The position numbers were made by a program, and so were the translations under genes. Positions 10,301-19,856 of a stretch of DNA of 36,490 nt are shown here, one piece after another. The notes under the pieces are model-generated. The model worked only from the letters and a program-made list of their open reading frames with translations, made no database searches and had not been told where the DNA came from. Within the stretch, counting starts at the first letter, position 1, and the number at the start of each line of letters is the position of its first letter. The stretch comes from Rhodospirillales bacterium (GTDB taxonomy: Bacteria; Pseudomonadota; Alphaproteobacteria; Rhodospirillales; Casp-alpha2), in NCBI GenBank assembly GCA_018662225.1, contig JABJGO010000007.1, forward strand, positions 1 to 36,490. Reading direction: 5' to 3'.

Positions 10301-10648
10301 TCCCGGCAGTTGTCGAACCTGGGGTTCAAACTGATCGCAACCAGAGGCACGCAGATTTACCTCACTGAAAATGGTCTTGATGTGACCATGGTGAACAAGG
10401 TTCTGGAAGGTCGTCCCCATTGTGTGGATTCCATCATCAATGGCGACGTGCAGGTGGTGATCAACACCACCGAGGGTGCACAGGCCATTTCGGATAGCTT
10501 CTCGATCCGGCATTCATCTCTGATGAACAACGTAGCGTACTATACCACCATGACGGCGGCGAAGGCCGCGGCGGGTGCTATTGAAGCGGTGATTGATGGC
10601 GGCCTTGAAGTTGCGCCGCTACAGTCGTACTTTGAAGTTGAATTCTAA
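7376..10648 (+). CDS. carB: Carbamoyl-phosphate synthase large subunit
   Basis: Synthetase subunit, 1090 aa, full length for the family (about 1070-1100). Two homologous ATP-grasp halves are seen: the first begins [23 protein letters not shown] and contains [16 protein letters not shown] and [18 protein letters not shown]; the second begins [21 protein letters not shown] and contains [12 protein letters not shown] and [18 protein letters not shown]. The C-terminal MGS-like allosteric domain follows from about residue 955 ([16 protein letters not shown]), where ornithine and UMP act in E. coli CarB. ATG at 7376, no strong ribosome binding site; translation may depend on readthrough from the element upstream or on its own start. 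greA follows at 60 bp. Confidence 0.98.
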   Translation: MPKRTDIKSILIIGAGPIVIGQACEFDYSGTQACHALREEGYRVILVNSNPATIMTDPNTADATYIEPITLEAVEKIIAKERPDAVLPTMGGQTGLNTGIALDESGVLEKYGCVLIGADAKVIAKAEDREQFRDAMDAIGLNTPKSAMVTSMDEAAGAMAEIGLPAIIRPSFTMGGIGGGIAYNADEYDNIVRGGLDASPTTQVLVEQSVLGWKEYEMEVVRDKADNCIIICSIENVDPMGVHTGDSITVAPALTLTDKEYQIMRDASLAVLREIGVETGGSNVQFAVNPENGEMIVIEMNPRVSRSSALASKATGFPIAKVAAKLAVGYTLDELDNDITGGQTPASFEPTIDYVVTKIPRFTFEKFPGADPYLTTAMKSVGEAMSIGRSFQESLQKGLRSMETGLTGLNDVDIDGIDVDASGPDVDVMRAALSQPSPDRLLVIAQALRMGLPIDVVQAASKYDLWFIEQIAGIVEAEARVKKSGLPSDNDGVGWMRLKRMGFSDARLSELSGTPEASIADVRRAAGVRPVYKRVDTCAGEFPTSTSYMYSTYEGDGISPAEDEAMPSDRRKIVILGGGPNRIGQGIEFDYCCVHAAYALSEAGYETIMVNCNPETVSTDYDTSDRLYFEPLTGEDVIELIRTEQQNGDVLGVIVQLGGQTPLKLSQALEDAGIPILGTSPDAIDLAEDRERFQTLLQDLNLRQPANGIARSVDEAIQVADGIGYPLVVRPSYVLGGRAMEIVHDNASLLRYMKTAVQVSGDSPVLLDSYLQAATEVDVDAICDGTDVFVAGIMEHIEEAGIHSGDSACSLPPHSLSDDVQDELRRQTVALAHALGVVGLMNIQFAIKGDDIYVLEVNPRGSRTVPFVAKATGIPVAKIASRVMAGEKLTDFDLPERYDLEHVAVKEAVFPFKRFPGVDIILGPEMKSTGEVMGIDRDFPRAFAKSQIGAGMGLPEEGTVFISVRDKDKEDALTVSRQLSNLGFKLIATRGTQIYLTENGLDVTMVNKVLEGRPHCVDSIINGDVQVVINTTEGAQAISDSFSIRHSSLMNNVAYYTTMTAAKAAAGAIEAVIDGGLEVAPLQSYFEVEF

Positions 10649-10683
10649 GAAATAATTTCTGACATTTTGAGTGTGTTACGTGA

Positions 10684-10697
10684 CACCTGATCAGGTG
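10684..10697. promoter_or_regulatory. 14-bp perfect palindrome upstream of greA
   Basis: CACCTGATCAGGTG is a perfect palindrome that ends just before, and by one G overlaps, the GGGAG ribosome binding site of greA. A second near-palindrome, GTGTTACGTGACAC, overlaps its left edge. With no loop it looks more like a protein-binding site than an RNA hairpin; a chance occurrence is possible. Confidence 0.3.
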
Positions 10698-10708
10698 GGA
10701 GACGAATA

Positions 10709-11182
10709 ATGGATAAGTTACCAATGACCGCCAAGGGTCTAGCCCGGCTTGAGGCCGAGTTGAAGATTCTGAAAAGCGTTGAGCGCCCTGACGTGATCAA
10801 AGCAATTGCAGTGGCCCGTGAACATGGTGATTTGAAAGAAAATGCCGAGTACCACGCCGCCCGCGAGAAACAAGGCATGATCGAGGCCCGCATTGGTTTG
10901 CTGGAAGGCGTTGTGTCCCACGCGGAAGTGGTGGATGTGTCTTCGCACGCTGGCGATACGGTTCGCTTCGGTGCCCATGTGATGATCTATGACGAAGATA
11001 CGGAAGAAGAAATAACCTATCACATCGTCGGTACATATGAAGCCGACATTGCCGAGATGCGGTTGTCTATTACCGCTCCGTTGGCCATGGCGCTTATTGG
11101 CAAGACTGTAGGTGACATGGTCGCGGTGACCACACCAGGCGGCAAAAAGTCATACGAAGTTTGCGAGGTTGCGTACAAATAG
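10709..11182 (+). CDS. greA: Transcription elongation factor GreA
   Basis: A 157-aa secondary-channel factor that stimulates RNA polymerase to cleave backtracked transcripts. The N-terminal coiled coil (MTAKGLARLEAELKILKS through HGDLKENAEYHAAREKQ, about residues 6-60) carries the acidic tip in DLKENAEY; the C-terminal FKBP-like domain ends in IGKTVGDMVAVTTPGGKKSYEV. ATG at 10709 is preceded by GGGAG at about 8 nt. It follows carB by 60 bp on the same strand and is probably co-transcribed, as in many alphaproteobacteria. It converges on the XRE gene with a 26-bp gap and no clear terminator. Confidence 0.97.
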   Translation: MDKLPMTAKGLARLEAELKILKSVERPDVIKAIAVAREHGDLKENAEYHAAREKQGMIEARIGLLEGVVSHAEVVDVSSHAGDTVRFGAHVMIYDEDTEEEITYHIVGTYEADIAEMRLSITAPLAMALIGKTVGDMVAVTTPGGKKSYEVCEVAYK

Positions 11183-11208
11183 GCGTTAAGGCACGCCAAT
11201 TTGACTCG

Positions 11209-11568
11209 TCAACGGTCGGGCAATTTTTTGGTCTTGTTAAGGGTTGTTGCGAGCGCATCGATCATCCAGTTCAAATCGACATCGGAAATACCAACCAATT
11301 TCGTATACAACTGGCTATAGGACTGATGCATGGACCCGGACGGGAACAGTTCTACATCCTGATTCATTAACAGATGCGCCGGTTCGCAATCCAGTGAACG
11401 TGCTAATTGAACAATTGTCGTAATTGATGGTGACGCCTGGCCGCGCTCAATACGACCAATCATATCAAGTGACATACCGATCTGTTCTGCGAGGTCTGCC
11501 TGTGTCCATCCGCTTGCTTTGCGCAGTCGCCGAACCTGGCGACCAATAATTTTTGGTAACCTACTCAA
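11209..11568 (-). CDS. XRE-family helix-turn-helix transcriptional regulator
   Basis: A 119-aa protein with an N-terminal HTH_3/Cro-type domain (about residues 8-65: VRRLRKASGWTQADLAEQIG then SLDMIGRIERGQASPS) and a C-terminal tail of unknown function (residues 70-119), which looks helical and ends KKLPDR. The start is TTG at 11566-11568, backed by GGAGGGG six bases upstream; the nearby ATG at 11571-11573 is in another frame and hits a stop at once. No target or effector can be assigned. It sits alone, convergent with greA; about 200 bp of AT-rich DNA separates it from the Lrp gene. Confidence 0.9.
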   Translation of the reverse strand: MSRLPKIIGRQVRRLRKASGWTQADLAEQIGMSLDMIGRIERGQASPSITTIVQLARSLDCEPAHLLMNQDVELFPSGSMHQSYSQLYTKLVGISDVDLNWMIDALATTLNKTKKLPDR

Positions 11569-11772
11569 ATCATACCCCTCCGATTATCTGGCTTAAAGGG
11601 TGAGCAGCGGTTTAAACAGTGACTCACATTCCACATAATACAGAATTATGTACAAATCATACCGGGTTATGCATCAGATTTGAAGATTTTCTATTCTTGA
11701 TACAGAATTTTGGGTGAATATCGAGAAAACCCAGAGTTTTTGTGCACTCAAACCTTTTGAATTCGGGCGGCC

Positions 11773-12246
11773 TCAACCCAAGTCCACAGGAACCCCCGGC
11801 GCATCCTTCTCGGTGCGGATAGTCTCCAGCGTGGATACAGTGACCACATTGTCGCTGGCGGTTAGTCGCATGGTCAGATCGTCACGGTGTGATTTATCGC
11901 GGGCAACCAGCTTGATCAGAAAATCTCCGCCACCCCGGATCATATGACATTCGCGGACTTCAGGCCAGATGCTGACGGACTGCTCGAAGGTTTGCAGCAC
12001 ATTCTGGGCCTGACTGGACAACCCCACGAGGGCGAAGAACATTTCGGTGAACCCCAGCTTGGTTGCATCAATGGCCGCGTGATAGCCGTGAATGTAGCCT
12101 TCCTGTTCCAGAGTCCGGACACGGCGAAGGCACGGTGGGGCAGAAATATCGGCACGTTTGGCCAGTTCAACATTCGTCATGCGGCCATCATCCTGAAGGT
12201 TTTTCAGGATAACGCGGTCGATTCGGTCAAGTTTGTGTTGCTGCAT
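11773..12246 (-). CDS. Lrp/AsnC-family transcriptional regulator
   Basis: A 157-aa regulator with the AsnC-type winged helix-turn-helix (LDRIDRVILKNLQDDGRMTN, then VELAKRADISAPPCLRRVRT) followed by the RAM ligand-binding domain (from about residue 65). I chose the ATG at 12244-12246, which gives the usual family length and starts five residues before the conserved helix; a GTG 14 codons upstream (12288) is possible but adds an atypical tail. It is divergent from trxB across about 300 bp, an arrangement conserved in several alphaproteobacteria. Such regulators often bind an amino acid and may act on the adjacent gene, but no ligand can be read here. Confidence 0.93.
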   Translation of the reverse strand: MQQHKLDRIDRVILKNLQDDGRMTNVELAKRADISAPPCLRRVRTLEQEGYIHGYHAAIDATKLGFTEMFFALVGLSSQAQNVLQTFEQSVSIWPEVRECHMIRGGGDFLIKLVARDKSHRDDLTMRLTASDNVVTVSTLETIRTEKDAPGVPVDLG

Positions 12247-12545
12247 GCTGTTCAATTCTGGTTGTGAAATCTTATGGTACTTAGGCACCCGTTGTGCGCA
12301 ACTATATTACAAAATCGAATTTCAGTTTCCAAGCGCATAAGTGTATTGAAATGGCGTATACCCACCTTTATGCGGCTTTATCCCCCAATAACCTCCATTA
12401 TCCCACAGGAATGGCCGTATCAGCGCCTGCCTCCTCTTGCGGCCCTTATCTCTGGGCCTTATGTTTAACCTGCGTTACCTTGGGGGCAGACAGGTAATCG
12501 ACCACGTTTATATCGATTATTGTTAAAGTAAGGAAATTCCAAACG
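12247..12545. other. Divergent Lrp-trxB intergenic region
   Basis: About 300 bp without a convincing gene. It must hold the promoters of the Lrp gene and trxB. A GGCCC/GGGCC inverted pair (around 12440-12460) could form a small hairpin before trxB, and TTTATATCGATTATTG-like AT-rich DNA lies at 12507-12525. No clear operator was recognised. Confidence 0.5.
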
Positions 12546-13514
12546 ATGCCGGACCATCTTCATTCCAGGGTATTGATTATCGGCTCAGGTGCCGCCGGGT
12601 ATACCGCAGCCATTTATTGCGCGCGTGCTAATTTGCAACCACGGCTGGTCAGGGGATTGCAGCCGGGTGGGCAAATGACCATCACCACAGACGTGGAGAA
12701 CTATCCCGGCTTTGCGGAAACAATCCAGGGCCCTTGGCTGATGGAACAGATGCAGGCTCAGGCCGAGCATGTGGGCACCGATATGGTGGAAGACACCATC
12801 GCCAGTGTGGATTTCTCAAAACGCCCGTTCGAAGCCATCGGTGATGGCGGCACGGTTTATACGGGTGACGCCGTGGTGATCGCCACCGGCGCAACGGCCC
12901 GGTGGTTGGGGCTGGAAACGGAAGAGAAATTTCGCGGCTTTGGGGTTTCGGCGTGTGCTACATGCGATGGTTTTTTCTATCGCGACAAACCGGTGTGTGT
13001 TGTGGGTGGTGGCAATACAGCCGTGGAAGAAGCCCTGTACCTGACCAACTTTGCATCCAAGGTGACGCTTATTCATCGTCGTGGTGAACTGCGTGCTGAA
13101 AAGATCGCACAGGAGCGTTTATTTAAGCATCCGAAGGTTGAGGTTATCTGGGATTCCGTTCTGGATGAAGTGCTGGGGCAAGACATGCCCCCTGGCGTAA
13201 CAGCGGCCCGCGTGCGGAACGTGAACACAGGCGATGTTACGGACTTGCCGGTGGATGGCGTCTTTATCGCCATCGGGCATGCACCCAATACTGATTTGTT
13301 CACAGGACAGATTACCCTGGATGAAGAAAATTACATCGTGACCAAACCCGACAGCACCGCAACCAACATTGATGGTGTGTTTGCGGCTGGTGACGTACAG
13401 GACAAAATTTACCGCCAGGCTGTGACAGCAGCCGGTTCAGGTTGCATGAGCGCGCTTGAGGCTGAACGCTTTCTGGGCCATCAGGAAGCACTCGCCGATC
13501 AGGCAGCAGAATAG
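12546..13514 (+). CDS. trxB: Thioredoxin reductase (NADPH)
   Basis: FAD- and NADPH-dependent reductase of thioredoxin, 322 aa. The FAD-binding motif GSGAAG is at residues 13-18, GGQMTITTDVENYPGF follows at 41-56, the redox-active pair C137-A-T-C140 lies in CATCDGFF, and the NADPH-binding GGGNTAVEEA is at 154-163. The C-terminal FAD motif is GVFAAGDVQD. ATG at 12546 has AAGGAA about eight bases upstream. The LysR gene begins 12 bp after the stop, so the two are likely co-transcribed. Confidence 0.98.
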   Translation: MPDHLHSRVLIIGSGAAGYTAAIYCARANLQPRLVRGLQPGGQMTITTDVENYPGFAETIQGPWLMEQMQAQAEHVGTDMVEDTIASVDFSKRPFEAIGDGGTVYTGDAVVIATGATARWLGLETEEKFRGFGVSACATCDGFFYRDKPVCVVGGGNTAVEEALYLTNFASKVTLIHRRGELRAEKIAQERLFKHPKVEVIWDSVLDEVLGQDMPPGVTAARVRNVNTGDVTDLPVDGVFIAIGHAPNTDLFTGQITLDEENYIVTKPDSTATNIDGVFAAGDVQDKIYRQAVTAAGSGCMSALEAERFLGHQEALADQAAE

Positions 13515-13526
13515 GCAGTATCGTAT

Positions 13527-14423
13527 ATGGACTGGGACAAGTTACGCATCTTTCATGCGGTTGCTGATGCGGGAAGTTTTACCCATGCTGGTGAGACACT
13601 GCACCTCAGCCAATCTGCGGTAAGCCGACAGATCAGCACGCTGGAAGATAGCCTTCGTGCACCCTTGTTCCACCGCCATGCTCGAGGCCTGCGGCTCACT
13701 GAACAAGGCGAGCTTCTCTACAACACCGCCCATGACGTTTTTGCCAAGCTGAACATGGTGGAATCCCAGATCAGTGAAGCCAAGGAATCCCCCGCCGGTC
13801 CACTAAAGATAACGACGACAGTGGCCTTTGGTTCCGTGTGGTTGACGTCACGTATGGCTGAATTCATTGCATTGTACCCGGATATTGATCTGTCGCTGGT
13901 GCTGGCGGACACCGAGCTGGATTTATCCATGCGGCAAGCTGACGTCGCCATCCGACTGGAACCCCCCAAAAAGCCGGATCTGGTTCAGCGGCACTTAAAA
14001 CATATCGGATATCACGTTTACGCCACGGCGGAGTATCTGAAACGAAAAGGCATTCCCCAAACCCCTGAGGACCTGGATAATCACGATCTGGTTGTCTATG
14101 GCGAGGATGCAGCACCACCGGTCGAGAATCTGAATTGGTTACTGGAGGTTGGCCGTAAAAAAGGGGCGGGCCCGCGAAAACCGGTTTTAAAGGTCAACAG
14201 TATTTTTGGTATTTTTCGCGCGGTACAAAGCGGTATCGGCATCGGTGCTATCCCCGATTACATGAGTAACGAGGTCGATACGCTGGTTGAGGTTTTGCCT
14301 GAAATCCGTGGCCCGAACCTGGATGTGTACTTTGTGTACCCTACGGAACTGCGGAATTCTGCGCGTATTGGCGTGTTTCGGGACTTCGTCGTGAAAGCCA
14401 TGCGAGTCGGCATACACGCTTAG
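13527..14423 (+). CDS. LysR-family transcriptional regulator
   Basis: A 298-aa LysR regulator: N-terminal winged HTH (MDWDKLRIFHAVADAGSFTH, then LHLSQSAVSRQISTLE, residues 1-60) and a C-terminal periplasmic-binding-protein-like effector domain (about 90-295). It lies 12 bp after trxB on the same strand and is conserved beside trxB in several alphaproteobacteria, but the inducer and the regulon are unknown. Followed by the candidate small RNA and its terminator. Confidence 0.95.
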   Translation: MDWDKLRIFHAVADAGSFTHAGETLHLSQSAVSRQISTLEDSLRAPLFHRHARGLRLTEQGELLYNTAHDVFAKLNMVESQISEAKESPAGPLKITTTVAFGSVWLTSRMAEFIALYPDIDLSLVLADTELDLSMRQADVAIRLEPPKKPDLVQRHLKHIGYHVYATAEYLKRKGIPQTPEDLDNHDLVVYGEDAAPPVENLNWLLEVGRKKGAGPRKPVLKVNSIFGIFRAVQSGIGIGAIPDYMSNEVDTLVEVLPEIRGPNLDVYFVYPTELRNSARIGVFRDFVVKAMRVGIHA

Positions 14424-14499
14424 CCATGCGTTTTACGCATAGCTGCATTGCATATTTTCTACTTCCATTCTAAAGAACGTTTCCTTATATTAAACATAG

Positions 14500-14640
14500 T
14501 TGATGTTGCATTGCAGCATCCCTTCTCACTCTGACTAGCTCAGAGTGGAGGAGCTTTCCAAAGCTCCTGCGTCTCTCCCAGACGTGAAGCCTCCCTGTTT
14601 AAACTCGCCCTCTCAGGTTTTACCTGAGAGGGGTTTTTTT
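14500..14640 (+). ncRNA. Candidate small RNA with four hairpins and an intrinsic terminator
   Basis: Four consecutive hairpins can be drawn: GATGTTGC/GCAGCATC (14502-14520, one G-U), ACTCTGA/TCAGAGT (14528-14546), AGGAGCTT/AAGCTCCT (14549-14568) and CGTCT/AGACG (14570-14584, loop CTCCC). They are followed by a single-stranded stretch with CCTCCC (14590-14595) and by an 11-bp perfect terminator with seven T. CUCC-type sequence in loop and linker could pair with Shine-Dalgarno sequences, as proposed for several alphaproteobacterial sRNA families. A TATATT box at 14487-14492 could be the -10. It contains no significant ORF. An alternative is that it is just the 3' UTR of the LysR transcript. The 5' end is a guess. 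Confidence 0.5.
14608..14640 (+). terminator. Strong intrinsic terminator
   Basis: Perfect 11-bp stem CCCTCTCAGGT (14608-14618) / ACCTGAGAGGG (14622-14632), TTT loop, then G and seven T (14634-14640). It ends the candidate small RNA and/or the trxB-LysR transcript just before the stop of the convergent EF-G-like gene. Confidence 0.92.
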
Positions 14641-14658
14641 GTTTAATCGGAAACAGGC

Positions 14659-16683
14659 TCAGCTTGCGGCGTTCTGACGTTCGCTCACCACGTTGTCGGC
14701 CAGCTTGCCAGACAGTTCCTGCAAGTGATCAAACGCCCATGCAAAGGTTCCCACGCCCTGGGTCATGGACCTTAACTCAATGATCATGTCATGCATCTCC
14801 ACTTGAGGGATGTGGGCCTGCACTTCGTCCCATCCGGGCCAGCCTTCTTTGGCATCAAAGCCGAGAATATGCCCCCGCCTGCCACTGACCAATCGCTGAA
14901 TGTTTGATGTGAACTCATCGGGCATGGATATGGTTACGGTGCAGATGGGTTCCAGCAGTACTGGCCCACAATTGGGCATCCCTTCGCGCATGGCTTGTTG
15001 GGCGGCTTTCTTGAACGCCATTTCTGAGCTGTCCACCGCGTGGTGTTGACCGTCCGTCAGGGTCACGGCCAGGTCGACCACGGAAAACCCCAGGGGTCCT
15101 CTCGGCAGGTATTCTTTCACCCCGGTTTCCACGGCCGGAATGTACTGTCGTGGCACGGCACCACCGGTGACGGTGTTGCTGAAATCAAATCCGCTACCGC
15201 GCGGTAGGGGCTTGATTTCAATATGCACGTCACCAAATTCACCGTGGCCGCCGGATTGCTTTTTGTGGCGCGAGTGTTGCGAGGTGGGCTTTTGAATGGT
15301 TTCCTTATAGGGCACCTGTGGCCGGGCCGACGTGATGCTCACATTGTAGCGGTTGGTCAGGCGGGCCAGCACAATGCTCAGGTGAATCTCTCCCTGCCCC
15401 CATAACAATAACTCACCTGTGTCACCGTCATGACCAAACGACAATGATGTATCCTCATCCACGATCTTTTGAAGGTTTACCGACAGCTTGACCTCATCGG
15501 CGCGGTCTGCCGCATGAACCGCCATGGAGAACAGTGGCTCCAATGGTTTCGGCCATAATGCACAACGGGCACCACCTTTTTCAGTGAGCAGATCACCGGT
15601 ATGTACTGTGTCCATACGGCCAAGGGCGACCATGTCCCCCGCCACGCCCCGGGCCAGCTTGTCCGTCTTCGGACCCGTCATATGGTAAATGCCGCTCACG
15701 CGTTCACCATTCAGCGCCATGCCATCCGTAATGGTGCCCCCCATCACGCGCGCAATGGACAGTTTTCCAACTTGACCGGCGTGGATGGTTTTGAAGACCA
15801 GCGCCGAGGTGGCGCTAGTATCTATACCAAGCCGTTCTGCTGTTGCTGGAACCTCGGCGGTCTCATGGCGCAGCGCCTTTAAAAGTCGCACGACACCGTT
15901 GTCATGTTCGGCAGAGCCAAAGAACACCGGTACAATCAGATTGCTTTGTAAATCGCGAACCAAGTTTGAATAAACCTCATCGGTCGACGGAATGACGTCC
16001 TCCAACAATTCTTCCAACAAGGTGTCATCGAAATCGGCGAGGCTTTCCAACATCTCTGTTCGCGCGCCTTGTTCCCGATCAATGGTGCCTTCCGGCAGTT
16101 GAATAAGCTCGGACGGTTTGCCCTCCCGCCAGCGAAAGGCGCGTTCGCTAACCAGATCAACGTGACCGACGATGGCACCCTCTTCACGGATGGGAACTTC
16201 GCGCATCACCAGAGGATGCGCTGAAACGTTTTGAAGGGATTCCATGGTTTGTCGAACACTGGACTCGCTCAAATCCATCTTGTTGATGAAAATCATGTGA
16301 GGAATCCCCGCCGCATCCAATGCTTTGAGGATCGGTGAGATGGTGACTGATTTTTTCGGGTCCGGTTCTGCCACCACAACCGTGATATCGGCGATGGTCA
16401 TGGCGTGAATGGCGTCCTGAGACAGCTCAACAGACCCAGGACAGTCGAGGAACGTCCACTGATCGCCCAGATAATCGGTGGAAACGATATTGACCTCAGT
16501 CCCCATTTCCCGGTCGCGGGCTTCCCTGGAACTATCGCCAAGGGTGTTACCGTCACGGATGCTGCCTTTTCGGTGAACGACGCCTGTAGCAACCAGCATG
16601 CTCTCCAGCAACGAAGTCTTGCCAGACAGGTAGGGGCCGACAATGGCGGCGATGCGCGGTGTGGATTGGTTTTTTGTGCTCAA
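14659..16683 (-). CDS. EF-G-like translational GTPase paralogue
   Basis: A 674-aa protein of the elongation factor G superfamily. GTPase motifs are present: G1 GPYLSGKTS (residues 16-24), G3 DCPG, G4 NKMD; domain II, the domain IV region with HKKQSGGHGEFGDVHIEIKP and the C-terminal EF-G domain V follow. It is shorter than canonical FusA (about 690-700 aa), lacks str-operon neighbours (rpsL, rpsG, tuf) and has a divergent G2 region, so it is a paralogue rather than the housekeeping factor; its role is not established. The start is TTG at 16681-16683 with GGGAGG six bases upstream. The gene is transcribed alone between the small RNA locus and the mttB-like gene. Confidence 0.92.
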   Translation of the reverse strand: MSTKNQSTPRIAAIVGPYLSGKTSLLESMLVATGVVHRKGSIRDGNTLGDSSREARDREMGTEVNIVSTDYLGDQWTFLDCPGSVELSQDAIHAMTIADITVVVAEPDPKKSVTISPILKALDAAGIPHMIFINKMDLSESSVRQTMESLQNVSAHPLVMREVPIREEGAIVGHVDLVSERAFRWREGKPSELIQLPEGTIDREQGARTEMLESLADFDDTLLEELLEDVIPSTDEVYSNLVRDLQSNLIVPVFFGSAEHDNGVVRLLKALRHETAEVPATAERLGIDTSATSALVFKTIHAGQVGKLSIARVMGGTITDGMALNGERVSGIYHMTGPKTDKLARGVAGDMVALGRMDTVHTGDLLTEKGGARCALWPKPLEPLFSMAVHAADRADEVKLSVNLQKIVDEDTSLSFGHDGDTGELLLWGQGEIHLSIVLARLTNRYNVSITSARPQVPYKETIQKPTSQHSRHKKQSGGHGEFGDVHIEIKPLPRGSGFDFSNTVTGGAVPRQYIPAVETGVKEYLPRGPLGFSVVDLAVTLTDGQHHAVDSSEMAFKKAAQQAMREGMPNCGPVLLEPICTVTISMPDEFTSNIQRLVSGRRGHILGFDAKEGWPGWDEVQAHIPQVEMHDMIIELRSMTQGVGTFAWAFDHLQELSGKLADNVVSERQNAAS

Positions 16684-16841
16684 GACAACCTCCCAGGAAT
16701 TCCTGATTAATATTGTCTGGGCGCTATCCGTTCTAATGCGGCAGTTTCCCGGTTGTTCCGGGCAAGCGCCATGTTGTTAGCTATCAGGTTAGTACCCCTA
16801 GCTTGGGAGTCAAAGGAAGAATCTATTGGTCATGCCGATCA

Positions 16842-18368
16842 TTATACAGGGGTGGCGTCGATTTCCGCTTTCCGGCGCACAACGAATGCTTCAAGTTCAG
16901 CGCGAATAGCTGGGTCCATCGCGGGGGCTTGATACTCTTCCAACAAAACTTTCCAAATCTTGTTGGCCCGGTCGGTGGCCGTAAGCTTGCCTGCTTCTTC
17001 CCAGTTTTCAAAGTTCTGCCAATCGCTGAGCATGGGCTCGTAAAAGGCTTTCTCATACCGGGATAAGGTATCGGCGGCACCGAAGAAATGGCCGCCGGGG
17101 CCTACTTCCTTGATAGCACCAAAACCCAGCGTTTCTTCTGAAATGTCCATAGGCGTCAGGCTTTCCACCAACATCTGAATCATTTCCGCATCCACGATAA
17201 ACTTCTCAAACGATGCGCTCAGGCCACCTTCCAGCCAGCCAAAAGCATGGTTGATGTGGTTTACATGGCCCAGCACGCAGGCCCACAGTGACATCTGTGA
17301 CTCGTAGGCCGCTTGGGCATCCACCACGTTGGATGCGTTGGTGTTGCTGGCACGAACAGGCAGGCCATAGTGGCGGCCCAGTTGTGCGGATGCCAACGTG
17401 GCCTGTACGTATTCAGGTGTGCCAAACGCGGGTGACCCCGTTTTCATATCCACGTTAGAGGTGAATGTGCCGTAAATGGATGGCGTGCCAGGGTTAACCG
17501 TCTGTAGGAACGCAATACCGGCAAGGGCCTCGGCGTTTTGCTGAACCAGTGCGCCGGGCACGGTGGCCGGGCTCATGGCACCGGAAAGAGTGAATGGTGT
17601 GACGATCATGGGCTGACCATTTTCGGCAAACGTCCATGCACCCTGCGCCATTTCGGTATCCAGAACCAATGGACTGTTGGTGTTGATGTTACCGACCAGA
17701 ACAGGGCGTTCCTTTATGCCCGCCGCATCCGTACCGTGGGCGATACAGGCCATGTCGATGGCATCCTGGGCCCGCGTTCGGCCCAGCACGGACGCGCCCA
17801 TGCCCTTGTCCATCAGCGTGAAGCAGGAAAACAACGTGTCCAGATGCCGTTTGTTGGCGGGTTGGTCCATGCAGGCAAAGATACCGTTATTCATAAAGTG
17901 GCAGGAATTGAGGCTTTGCAGGATACGCAACCCGTCCTGATATTCGGCATAAGTGCCGGGACGGCGCCCCTTGTCCAGATCATTCACGAAAGCAGGACCA
18001 CCGACCGAAGCAAAAATAATGTTGTTGCCACCGTAGTCCAGATACCGTTCCGCGTTGAGGGTGTGGACCCTGAACGTGGATGGCGCCATGGCCACCCGTT
18101 CTTCCACGAACTTGCGGTCAAACCATACGTGAGTCTTGGCTTCATCGACTTTGTTGCCATGAGATTTCAGCAGCGCCCGGGTATCGGGGCAATCAACGCG
18201 CATGCCCACTTCTTCCAACACCCGCATAGAAGTATCGTGGATCATACCGACCTGTTCGCTGGTCAAAACCTCAACAGGAGGGCGTGGATTGATCACACGA
18301 CGCCATGGTGTTTGTGGAACGGCGGCTGTTGCGCGCGGCTCGCGGCGGCGTGAGGATCTTCTGGCCAT
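16842..18368 (-). CDS. Trimethylamine methyltransferase (MttB) superfamily protein
   Basis: A 508-aa protein of the MttB superfamily (COG5598). Recognised by the N-terminal VLTSEQVGMIHDTSMRVLEE helix, the TIM-barrel strands and the segments PVLVGNINTNSPLVLD and GLPVRASNTNASNVVDAQAA. There is no in-frame amber codon, so it is not the pyrrolysine-dependent archaeal enzyme; characterised non-pyrrolysine members demethylate quaternary amines such as glycine betaine, carnitine or proline betaine and pass the methyl to a corrinoid protein. No corrinoid protein or reactivase is in the window, so substrate and acceptor are unknown. ATG start at 18366-18368. The first 30 residues are Arg/Ala-rich and probably disordered. 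It follows the aminotransferase gene by 121 bp on the same strand. Confidence 0.9.
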   Translation of the reverse strand: MARRSSRRREPRATAAVPQTPWRRVINPRPPVEVLTSEQVGMIHDTSMRVLEEVGMRVDCPDTRALLKSHGNKVDEAKTHVWFDRKFVEERVAMAPSTFRVHTLNAERYLDYGGNNIIFASVGGPAFVNDLDKGRRPGTYAEYQDGLRILQSLNSCHFMNNGIFACMDQPANKRHLDTLFSCFTLMDKGMGASVLGRTRAQDAIDMACIAHGTDAAGIKERPVLVGNINTNSPLVLDTEMAQGAWTFAENGQPMIVTPFTLSGAMSPATVPGALVQQNAEALAGIAFLQTVNPGTPSIYGTFTSNVDMKTGSPAFGTPEYVQATLASAQLGRHYGLPVRASNTNASNVVDAQAAYESQMSLWACVLGHVNHINHAFGWLEGGLSASFEKFIVDAEMIQMLVESLTPMDISEETLGFGAIKEVGPGGHFFGAADTLSRYEKAFYEPMLSDWQNFENWEEAGKLTATDRANKIWKVLLEEYQAPAMDPAIRAELEAFVVRRKAEIDATPV

Positions 18369-18463
18369 GATGGCGTGCTCCGGGTTTTATTGGCTCCGGA
18401 ACATACGAGATCACAAGATCAGGGGTATGCGCAAACCAAAATGATTTAGGCATACTCAAGTTT

Positions 18464-18479
18464 TCTGCATGTATGCAGA
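18464..18479. promoter_or_regulatory. 16-bp palindrome between aminotransferase and mttB-like genes
   Basis: TCTGCAT-GT-ATGCAGA is an inverted repeat with 7-bp perfect arms and a 2-bp centre, in the 121-bp gap upstream of the mttB-like gene. GTATGC and GCATAC half-motifs recur at 18425-18430 and 18450-18455. It could be the operator of a regulator controlling mttB; no T-tract follows, so it is not a terminator. Confidence 0.3.
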
Positions 18480-18489
18480 CAGCCGCGGA

Positions 18490-19740
<1,251 letters not shown>

Positions 19741-19856
19741 CTACGCCCACAGATGTTTCGGTTCAACCCGGAACCCGCCAGAAACCGGAAATATTCATGT
19801 ATTGTGCAGTCCGTTTCAGGGCGTAATAATCCTGCTAACAAAATGAGGGATGCGAC

